From assembly GCF_018417595.1 (NCBI RefSeq), contig NZ_CP070982.1, positions 3,182,001-3,246,000 on the forward strand: a stretch of 64,000 nt of DNA. Reading direction: 5' to 3'. The position numbers were made by a program, and so were the translations under genes. The stretch is from Pseudomonas entomophila (GTDB taxonomy: Bacteria > Pseudomonadota > Gammaproteobacteria > Pseudomonadales > Pseudomonadaceae). This document shows positions 43,395-50,658 of the stretch, piece after piece. The stretch's first letter is position 1; the number at the start of each line of letters is the position of its first letter. The notes below the pieces were generated by a model. That model was not told the DNA's origin and made no database searches. It saw nothing but the letters and a program-made list of their open reading frames with translations.

Positions 43395-44372
43395 ATGAAT
43401 ATATTGCTGATAGATTCCCCGAGAGTGAACTACGTTGATACCGGAGAATACCCCGAAGGGTCGACACAACAGGGCCACACCCTGGAGGTCACCTCGAACC
43501 CTTCGGACGAACAATTGGCGCGTGCCGACGGGATTATCGCCTTTCACGCGGTGGTCGTCGACGCCGCCCTGGTAGCCAGGATGCACCGCTGCCGAGTGCT
43601 GGTGAAGGCAACCATTGGCCTCGATGATGTTGACATCGAGGCCCTCAGCGCAAAAGGCATCCTCTGCTCGAACATCGGCTCGGTAGGCGCGCAAGAGGTC
43701 GCGGAACATGCCCTGGCGCTGATCCTGATGGCTCAGCGCAAGCTGCTGGATTTTGCCCGACATACCCGTGAGGGCGGCTGGAGTTGGCGTGACCATTCCG
43801 GCTCGATGAAGTCCTGCAGCGATACCGTGCTGGGGCTGGTTGGCTATGGTGCAACCGGTCAAGCCTTAGCCCGCAGGGCGTCAGTGCTCGGCTATCGACT
43901 GTGTTTCTACGACCCGAGGATCGAGGAGTGCCCCCAAGGGTTGGCGCAGCGAGTAACGCTGGAGGCGTTGCTCAAACAGGCCGATGTGATATCCCTGCAC
44001 CTGCCTCTCACCCCCCAGAGCCTGCACCTGATGAACGATGCTCGCTTTGCGCAGGTCAAGCGTGGGGCAACACTGGTGAATACGGCGCGCGGCGGCATCA
44101 TTGACTCCCAGTCCTTGCTGCGCGCCCTACAGTCTGGGGCGGTATCGATGGCATTACTGGATGTGGTGCAGGAGGAGCCCGCTGTACCCAGTGCACTGAG
44201 CGAGCATGAACGGGTGCTGATGACACCTCACGCAGCCTTCTATAGCGAACGCTCACTGGCAGAATTGAAGCGCAATGCGCTTCAGACAATGCTGGCATTG
44301 CTACGGGGGGACAAGGTCAAGACCTTGGTCAACCTCGATTGCGTCATCCAGGAGGCGAACAGATATGCCTGA
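43395..44372 (+). CDS. D-isomer 2-hydroxyacid dehydrogenase
   Basis: A 325-residue NAD-linked enzyme for 2-oxo/2-hydroxy acids. Cofactor loop LVGYGATGQALARR; catalytic Arg in NTARGGIID, Glu in DVVQEEP and His in MTPHAAFYS are all present. AGGAATAGGG sits before the ATG at 43395 (MNILLID), which is preferred over an ATG 30 bases upstream. It overlaps the next gene by eight bases. A 2-oxo acid made here would be a natural substrate for the HisC-like aminotransferase two genes on. Confidence 0.86.
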   Translation: MNILLIDSPRVNYVDTGEYPEGSTQQGHTLEVTSNPSDEQLARADGIIAFHAVVVDAALVARMHRCRVLVKATIGLDDVDIEALSAKGILCSNIGSVGAQEVAEHALALILMAQRKLLDFARHTREGGWSWRDHSGSMKSCSDTVLGLVGYGATGQALARRASVLGYRLCFYDPRIEECPQGLAQRVTLEALLKQADVISLHLPLTPQSLHLMNDARFAQVKRGATLVNTARGGIIDSQSLLRALQSGAVSMALLDVVQEEPAVPSALSEHERVLMTPHAAFYSERSLAELKRNALQTMLALLRGDKVKTLVNLDCVIQEANRYA

Positions 44373-45108
44373 GATGAAACTCGCCAGCCTTGAACCTTCA
44401 CGGTCAGGACTGCCCGCCTGGTTCGACATCACGATTGGCACCAGCATACTGCAGTATGGTCAGCGCCTGGCCACACGCGAACTGCTCGTCAATACCTTGG
44501 GCAACATCGTCGTGCGCAGGTACTGTCCTCACTGGAAGCGTGAGGTGATGTATACCAAGCACCTCGGCCTGTCGCTCGAGGAATCCGGCCTGGAGCACCT
44601 GGCCGTACTGGATATGCAGTCCGATGAGCTGTTGCACGGGCTCTGCCGCCCCAGCCTGGGGCATCAGATGCATCGCGAAATCATGCGTTGCCGGCCCGAT
44701 ATCCATGCCACAGTGCACCTGCATCCTGATGATGTCATCGCTTTTTTTTCCGTCATGCAATGGCGTCAGATGAAGTACGTGTCGAACGACACCGCGCTGG
44801 TCATGGGCAAGCCGCCCTGCATTCTTGGCGAGGGTGTAAATGTCGAACTTGACGTCAGCGCCATCGGCCGATGTGCAGGCGCCACCAACTGCATTGTTAT
44901 GCCTGGCCACGGCATCACCAGTTTCGGTCGCGACCTCTCGGAGGCCTACCATCGCGCCGTGGCATTCGTCGCGGAAATTCGTCGGTTGATCACCTGTCAG
45001 CAGTTGTCGGCGGCAACCGGAAAACCGGTTTCATTTGCCAGTGAAGACGAGGTGCAACACATGTATGAACTCGGCGAGCAGGTCATCTATGGGAGTGCGC
45101 GTACATGA
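44365..45108 (+). CDS. Class II aldolase/adducin-family enzyme
   Basis: A 247-residue zinc enzyme of the fuculose-1-phosphate aldolase fold. Metal ligands appear as HATVHLHPDD and PGHGITSFGRD. Family members cleave or form aldol bonds with dihydroxyacetone phosphate or pyruvate, or decarboxylate 4-carboxy sugars. GGAGG stands eight bases before the ATG, inside the end of the preceding gene. ATGA overlap with the following aminotransferase indicates coupled translation. Confidence 0.83.
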   Translation: MPEMKLASLEPSRSGLPAWFDITIGTSILQYGQRLATRELLVNTLGNIVVRRYCPHWKREVMYTKHLGLSLEESGLEHLAVLDMQSDELLHGLCRPSLGHQMHREIMRCRPDIHATVHLHPDDVIAFFSVMQWRQMKYVSNDTALVMGKPPCILGEGVNVELDVSAIGRCAGATNCIVMPGHGITSFGRDLSEAYHRAVAFVAEIRRLITCQQLSAATGKPVSFASEDEVQHMYELGEQVIYGSART

Positions 45109-46208
45109 AAATTAATACACATGTTCTCCGATCGGGCCTGTGGAAGGCGCCAGAGCGAGATCTAAACTGCGTCTTGCTGGACTTGAACGAGAACCAGTTT
45201 CTGCAACCATTTTTTGCGCGCTTCATTGCGACACAGCTCCAGCCAAAGGACCTGTTCACCTATCCAAACTACCTGCCCCTGCTCAGTGAGTTGGCCACTT
45301 ACTGCAATGTGCCCATGCAGCATGTACTGTTGACCAATGGTGCGGATCAAGCCATCGACCTGTTGTTGCGATTGCTGTTCGCACCGGGTGATCGTGTCGT
45401 CATTCCTTCTCCAGTGTTCTCTTTCTACTACCAGATGCTCGACATCAACGGTGTTACGCCAGTCGTCGTGGGGTTCGAAAAACAAGCACAAGATTTCGTG
45501 CTGCCCATCCCAGCTGTGCTCGACGCCTTGTCAACAAGTCAGGGCTTGATCCTCTGCAACCCCAACAATCCGCTGGGGGTGCGGTTGGAGCAGGAGCAAT
45601 TGCAGATACTGGTGCAAGCCTGCGTCAGGCAGAACAAACCGGTCATTGTTGACGAGTGTTATTACGAATACCTTCAACAGTCCTGTCTGGATACATTCAG
45701 CGGGGTCAAGCACTTGTTCGTCATTCGCTCATTCTCCAAGTACTTCGGACTTGCCGGACTGCGTCTGGGGTACGTGGTCACACACCCTGATTCGGTGCGC
45801 GAACTGTTGAAAGTAAGAGGCCCCTGGGACATCAATCACGTCGCGGTAAAAGCCGCGCTGTACTGTTTGCGTAATCAAGATGATTTGCGCCGGGCCCATG
45901 AAAGCCTCGATCAGATCAAGGCAGAGATTATCGAGATATGCCGTGCTCACAGGATCGTGGTGTTCGGCAGCGACACCAACTTCCTACTGTTGCAGGATCA
46001 AGACGATGGCTCTCTGGCACGCGCCTTTGCCGAGAGCAATATTCGCGTGAGCGATTGCTCCGGGTACCCACATAGTTTCGGCCTGCTGCATAACATGCTG
46101 CGCGTAGCAATACCAGCGAAATCGGATCTCAAGGTATTCCTGATGGCGTTGATACGTGGGGCTGGCAGCGTGGCAGGCTGGGGGGATGTGAAACTGGCTG
46201 TTCGGTAA
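45105..46208 (+). CDS. HisC-like class I/II aminotransferase
   Basis: A 367-residue PLP enzyme resembling histidinol-phosphate aminotransferases: LLDLNENQF at the start, TNGADQAID, CNPNNPLG, DECYYEY and Schiff-base Lys212 in SFSKYFGLAGLRLGY. It probably turns a 2-oxo acid or amino ketone of the cluster into an amine. No his genes are nearby. Overlaps the aldolase gene by four bases. Confidence 0.87.
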   Translation: MKINTHVLRSGLWKAPERDLNCVLLDLNENQFLQPFFARFIATQLQPKDLFTYPNYLPLLSELATYCNVPMQHVLLTNGADQAIDLLLRLLFAPGDRVVIPSPVFSFYYQMLDINGVTPVVVGFEKQAQDFVLPIPAVLDALSTSQGLILCNPNNPLGVRLEQEQLQILVQACVRQNKPVIVDECYYEYLQQSCLDTFSGVKHLFVIRSFSKYFGLAGLRLGYVVTHPDSVRELLKVRGPWDINHVAVKAALYCLRNQDDLRRAHESLDQIKAEIIEICRAHRIVVFGSDTNFLLLQDQDDGSLARAFAESNIRVSDCSGYPHSFGLLHNMLRVAIPAKSDLKVFLMALIRGAGSVAGWGDVKLAVR

Positions 46209-46264
46209 TGTTCACAGCACAGTGCAATGGTTTGCCAAGCGCGTACAGACTTAGGATGCAATGA

Positions 46265-47002
46265 ATGAAAGGACGTCACCAGTACTCGTTGATCAAGGAA
46301 CTCTACAAGAACATGCCGCGCGGTATGCCAATGGACCTGTCAGCACTGCAGAAAATCGGAATATCCAATCAGCGTGCTGCCGACTATGCAAAGAGCGGCT
46401 GGCTGACGCGTGTTGCCCACGGTGTCTATGTATTTCCTGGCGAATCGCTGAACCTGCCATCAGCGCTTTCCTATCTCGCCATGCAAATAGAGGGATTGCA
46501 TATAGGGGGTTACAGCGCACTCCTAGGCCACGAGTGCACGCCCCTGGTGCTGTGGGGAGACATGCGCGTGAGCTTGCCGCGGTGGTTTTCCGAGCGTTTT
46601 CCCGTGCGCTATACCCATGCCCGCCTCTTCGATTGGGAGGGCTCAAGCATGCCTGAACAGGCATTGATGGATACGGGGCCAGCACTGGGCGGCATCAAAT
46701 GCTCCACACCAGAGCGTGCGTTGCTGGAAATGCTTTACGAAGTGGGCGGAAAGCAATCGCTGGAGGATGCCTATAGTGCGTTTTCTCAAGTCAAGGTAAT
46801 GTACCCAGACATCGTCGGTGACCTGCTTCAACGCTGTACCAGCGTAAAAGCCAAGCGTCTGTTCCTGAAATGGGGGCGCGAATGCGGTCAGTTCAACGTC
46901 GACACAGTGCTCAGTCAGTACCGTATTCCGGTGGGCAGTAACAGTCGTTGGATCACACGGCTCAAGGATGGATCGATGTTATCTTTGAAACCCTACGGAT
47001 AG
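46265..47002 (+). CDS. Orphan AbiEi-like antitoxin domain protein
   Basis: A 245-residue protein with the N-terminal winged-helix seen in AbiEi-type antitoxins (MPMDLSALQKIGISNQRAADYAKSGWLTRVAHGVYVF) and a C-terminal antitoxin-like domain (CSTPERALLEMLYEV). In type IV systems AbiEi represses its operon and counters the nucleotidyltransferase AbiEii. No toxin gene follows; instead it lies inside the biosynthetic run, 56 bases after the aminotransferase and 14 before the ATP-grasp gene. It may act as a local transcriptional regulator. Its codon use resembles its neighbours. Confidence 0.8.
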   Translation: MKGRHQYSLIKELYKNMPRGMPMDLSALQKIGISNQRAADYAKSGWLTRVAHGVYVFPGESLNLPSALSYLAMQIEGLHIGGYSALLGHECTPLVLWGDMRVSLPRWFSERFPVRYTHARLFDWEGSSMPEQALMDTGPALGGIKCSTPERALLEMLYEVGGKQSLEDAYSAFSQVKVMYPDIVGDLLQRCTSVKAKRLFLKWGRECGQFNVDTVLSQYRIPVGSNSRWITRLKDGSMLSLKPYG

Positions 47003-47016
47003 GGATGCCTAGCGCT

Positions 47017-48234
47017 ATGAAGCACATTTTGCTACTTGATGTGGGTAACCAGTTTTACCGCGAGTTTGCCTTGGCCTCCCTGGCACGTCAGGCGCCGGTG
47101 ATACTGGTGGGCAAAAGCCTGCCCGAATGGGCCAAGCAGTACATAACCTATTGGGTAGACATTGACCCGGAGCAGGTTGACGAAATTGCCACCCAGGTGA
47201 AAGCCCTCGGTGTCGATCTGCTTCTGGTGGTTACCTACTACGAATTCTACGTCGAAGCGGTCGCCTCGCTATCCACTCGTTTTGGGTTGCGCGGCAATAG
47301 CCTGAATACTGCCCGGTTGAGCCGCGACAAGCGCCTGATGCGTGAAGCTTTCTCTCGACAAGGCGTGTCCTCCCCCCTCTCACTGCTCACCCGGACGGAT
47401 GGGGAAATAGTCGCGGCCGCACGGCAGATCGGTTTCCCGGTAGTCATCAAACCCAGAAAACTGGCGGGCAGTATCGGTGTCGTGCTGGCAGATACAGAGC
47501 AAGCACTTCAAGCTGCCATCGTGGCCAGGCAGACCAGCGAAAAACTGATGCGCACCCATAGCGCGGTAATGGACGAGACACTGGTGGAAAGCTATGTCGA
47601 TGGCCCGGAAATCAGTGTCGAATGCGTGGTGGCCCAAGGTCGCGTAAATATCGTAGCCGTGACGCAGAAGCACCTCGGCCCGGCACCTTATTTCGAGGAG
47701 GTCGGTCACCTGGTCTCTTTCGAGCCGGGTGGGCAGGATCTGCCACCGACGGTTGAGAGCTTGGTAATTGCCGCCCATCAGGCGCTGGGCGTGGAGTGGG
47801 GAATCACACACACGGAAATCCGACTGGGCAGGGATGGCGCGAAAGTTATCGAACTGGCAACCCGCGCCGGTGGTGATCAGATCCTGAAACTGGTACAGCT
47901 GGCCAGCGGCCTGGACATGTTCAAATTGCTGGTTGACAGTTACCGGGATGTACCGCTGGATCTGCGACCCACTCACCATCGGGTGGCTGCCATCGACTTC
48001 GTCTACCCGTCCCACGCCGGGGTGCTGGACAGGGTGCATACGGCCGAGGTCGCACTGCCCGCAGGCGTAACGTCGCAATTGGTCGTCGAAGCTGCCACCG
48101 GCCGCACCTTGAAGCTGCCGCCGGATGCCTTTCTTGATCGAGCCGCGTTCATCATTACCCAGGCAGATACGGCGCACGAATGCCGTGCAGCAGGCACTAC
48201 GCACCTTCGTGGCACTAAGGTGATCCTCAAGTGA
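47017..48234 (+). CDS. ATP-grasp amino acid/peptide ligase-like enzyme
   Basis: A 405-residue ATP-grasp protein: N-terminal pre-ATP domain starting MKHILLLDVGN, then KRLMREAF, ATP-binding GFPVVIKPRKLAGSIGV, VESYVDGPEISVE, and the metal-binding HTEIRLGRDGAKVIELATRAGGD. This layout fits carboxylate-amine ligases such as BacD-like L-amino acid ligases, which join two amino acids without a ribosome. A start at 47005 (four codons longer) is possible. It overlaps the exporter gene by four bases, so the ligated product is probably what is exported. Confidence 0.84.
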   Translation: MKHILLLDVGNQFYREFALASLARQAPVILVGKSLPEWAKQYITYWVDIDPEQVDEIATQVKALGVDLLLVVTYYEFYVEAVASLSTRFGLRGNSLNTARLSRDKRLMREAFSRQGVSSPLSLLTRTDGEIVAAARQIGFPVVIKPRKLAGSIGVVLADTEQALQAAIVARQTSEKLMRTHSAVMDETLVESYVDGPEISVECVVAQGRVNIVAVTQKHLGPAPYFEEVGHLVSFEPGGQDLPPTVESLVIAAHQALGVEWGITHTEIRLGRDGAKVIELATRAGGDQILKLVQLASGLDMFKLLVDSYRDVPLDLRPTHHRVAAIDFVYPSHAGVLDRVHTAEVALPAGVTSQLVVEAATGRTLKLPPDAFLDRAAFIITQADTAHECRAAGTTHLRGTKVILK

Positions 48235-49436
48235 GCAGGTTTTTGAAGGGGGTCGGGCTATCTCCGACGATGCGCAGCATCATCGTGCTTCGTCTGCTTT
48301 TCGTCATGGCCAATGCGTTGGGGCCATTCGCAGCCCTGTTTTTCAGCCGCCACTACCTGCTCGATGGCTCGGCAGTAGCGCTGGTCATAACGCTGGTATC
48401 GGCTTTCTACCTGACGGGCAACTTGTTGGGAGGGGCATTGGCCAGCCGCTGCTCCTATCGTCCGCTATTGCTGGGCACATCCTTGTGCTCGTCGATCTTT
48501 TTGTTGCTCGCGATGTTGTTCAACGCGCCGTCAACATCCATAGCCATGGTCCTGATGTTCATACTGTGCGCCGGCGTGATCACGCCGGTGTTCAGCATGC
48601 TGACTTCGCTGGCGGCGAACGACGACAACCGTATTGCATCCTTCGGCTACCTGCACCTGGCCAGCAACTTGGGAGCCGCACTGCTGTTCGTCATCGGCGG
48701 GTATCTACTTGGTTTGCACAGTCATTACCTGATGGTGTTCGCCGTCGGCGTCAGCATTGCATGTTTCCTGGCGAGCGTTTTCCTGACGCTGCCTGAGCGA
48801 CAAATTTCTACGCACGCAACACGACGCGGGATCATACGCAACATGGTCAACATACCTAAGATCGTGCTCGTCGCCGGCGCTCTGTTTTTTTCTTTGTCGA
48901 TATTGGATGCCCAGCGTGAGTATCAGCTGCCATTGTGGCTCGATGATATTGCGGTTGACAGTGCAGCGAGCACTTTCGCTGCGGTGGGCATCGTCAACGC
49001 TCTGCTGGTCATCTTGATCACGCAGCCCCTCATAGCGTTGACTTCTCGACTCAGCCCACTCACCAATCTAGCAGTTGCAGGAGTCTTCTACGGTATCGGA
49101 TTTGGTGCATACGCATTTTTCGAGCATACCGTATGGATTCTGTCGTTTGTGCTCTTCTGGACGATGGGTGAAATTCTCGGCATCACCCATATCACCGCGT
49201 TGATTTCCCAACAGACATCATTGCAGACCCAAGCTAGCCTATTTTCACTGATTCCCATTTTGCTCGCGCTCGCCAGGATGGTCTCGGTGGGACTGGGCGC
49301 CTCCTTGATCTCCCACGTCGGATTTACATTGAGTTGGAGCCTCTACGGACTGCTGGGGCTGTTGCTCGGAGGTATCTGCTTGTTGCTGGGTCGGGAAGCC
49401 ATTGCTTCACAGGCTTCATCCCCTCGAGGCAGTTGA
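48231..49436 (+). CDS. MFS exporter
   Basis: A 401-residue inner-membrane protein with about twelve hydrophobic helices and an internal loop near residues 185-205 (ERQISTHATRRG), typical of the major facilitator superfamily drug/peptide exporters. The first cytosolic loop motif is diverged (GGALASRCSYRP). Position after the ligase suggests it secretes the cluster product. Start overlaps the ligase stop as ATGA-type GTGAG; the start codon is GTG. Confidence 0.84.
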   Translation: MSRFLKGVGLSPTMRSIIVLRLLFVMANALGPFAALFFSRHYLLDGSAVALVITLVSAFYLTGNLLGGALASRCSYRPLLLGTSLCSSIFLLLAMLFNAPSTSIAMVLMFILCAGVITPVFSMLTSLAANDDNRIASFGYLHLASNLGAALLFVIGGYLLGLHSHYLMVFAVGVSIACFLASVFLTLPERQISTHATRRGIIRNMVNIPKIVLVAGALFFSLSILDAQREYQLPLWLDDIAVDSAASTFAAVGIVNALLVILITQPLIALTSRLSPLTNLAVAGVFYGIGFGAYAFFEHTVWILSFVLFWTMGEILGITHITALISQQTSLQTQASLFSLIPILLALARMVSVGLGASLISHVGFTLSWSLYGLLGLLLGGICLLLGREAIASQASSPRGS

Positions 49437-49482
49437 GCCAGGAGGCTCTTTTCAGACATCAAAAGGAAGAGGTGCTTTCAGC

Positions 49483-50586
49483 ATGAGCGAGACAATGGCG
49501 CAGGACCTGTACGAGCGTTTGTATCGTGGCAATCCACCCTTGGTCAAAACTCGGAATTTCGACGATATCGACGTCACGACCAACAACGTGATCTTCGTAT
49601 TTCTAATACTGGTCAACGGTTATCAGTTTCTCGTTGCCCCCCTGCTAATCTCGATAAACTCATGGTTCATTTTGACCCTGTTGCCCACCTTGCTGTTCTC
49701 TTCGACCACTGGCGTCATGGTTCATGAGGCAATACACGGTCTGCTGCACCCGGCCCCCGGAAGAAACCGGCGTATGGGCCAGGTGATGGCGGTGTTCATG
49801 GGCATTGCCTACGACCTGCAACGCTTCGATCATCTGCGGCATCACCGCATCAGTCGCACCGAGCATGATTGCGACGAAATCTATATTGCCCCGGGCCGAT
49901 CGACACGCAAGATCATCAATTATTACTACCGCAAATTAATTGGTGCGTATTGGCACGACTTCGTACTCACCACGATCGTTTGTTTCTTGCCGACCCGTTT
50001 CATCCATCCGCTGATGAGTTTCATCTACGGCTCGACTGTAGTGCCTTCAGACCATTCGGCGCTGTCCATCACTCTGCGCAACAGGAAATTGAATGCTCTG
50101 CGCACCGAAGGTGCGTGCACCTTGCTGCTGCTGGCCTGCAGTGCTTTCCTGTACAGCGTCAATTGGTGGGTTCTGGTGATCCTCTATTTGCTCAGAGCAT
50201 TCATACTCACTGTGCTGGACAGCTTTGCACACTACCAGACACCCATCAATGATTCCTTGTTTGCGCGAAACGTTAAGGTCCCGCTATTTTTTGAGCGAGT
50301 GTGCCTGATGAACTTCAACTACCATGGCGCCCATCATATTTTTCCTACAGTGCCATGGGATAAAATCCCACACTATATGCGGAAGTTCGAGCCGAATTTC
50401 TGCTTGATTACTCACGGTGGTCTGGTACGTTCGCTGAAAGCCAAGTACAAGCCGCCTCGTGCCTTCAGCGCGTGGCCTCGTGGCTGGCTGGCGGGAGGAC
50501 GCAAAGAAGCAATGCGCGTTGCAAGTCCAAATGCTATGAATGTGCCACAAGCGCTTCCACTTGTAGAAAGTGTTCATCACGACTAA
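49483..50586 (+). CDS. Membrane fatty-acid-desaturase-fold oxygenase
   Basis: A 367-residue integral membrane di-iron enzyme. The three histidine boxes are complete: HEAIHG, HLRHH and HGAHH, spaced among four to five hydrophobic helices (about 38-60, 65-85, 165-180, 225-245). Such enzymes desaturate or hydroxylate acyl chains, and in secondary metabolism also amino-acid-derived chains. It follows the exporter by 46 bases with GGAAGAGG upstream. It is the likely oxidative tailoring step of the cluster. Confidence 0.86.
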   Translation: MSETMAQDLYERLYRGNPPLVKTRNFDDIDVTTNNVIFVFLILVNGYQFLVAPLLISINSWFILTLLPTLLFSSTTGVMVHEAIHGLLHPAPGRNRRMGQVMAVFMGIAYDLQRFDHLRHHRISRTEHDCDEIYIAPGRSTRKIINYYYRKLIGAYWHDFVLTTIVCFLPTRFIHPLMSFIYGSTVVPSDHSALSITLRNRKLNALRTEGACTLLLLACSAFLYSVNWWVLVILYLLRAFILTVLDSFAHYQTPINDSLFARNVKVPLFFERVCLMNFNYHGAHHIFPTVPWDKIPHYMRKFEPNFCLITHGGLVRSLKAKYKPPRAFSAWPRGWLAGGRKEAMRVASPNAMNVPQALPLVESVHHD

Positions 50587-50658
50587 GCCGTCTCTTACAA
50601 GAACGTGTGAGCCGAGCGAATGACTGTCGTTCGGCGCTAAAACTATCGAGGAATCCCT

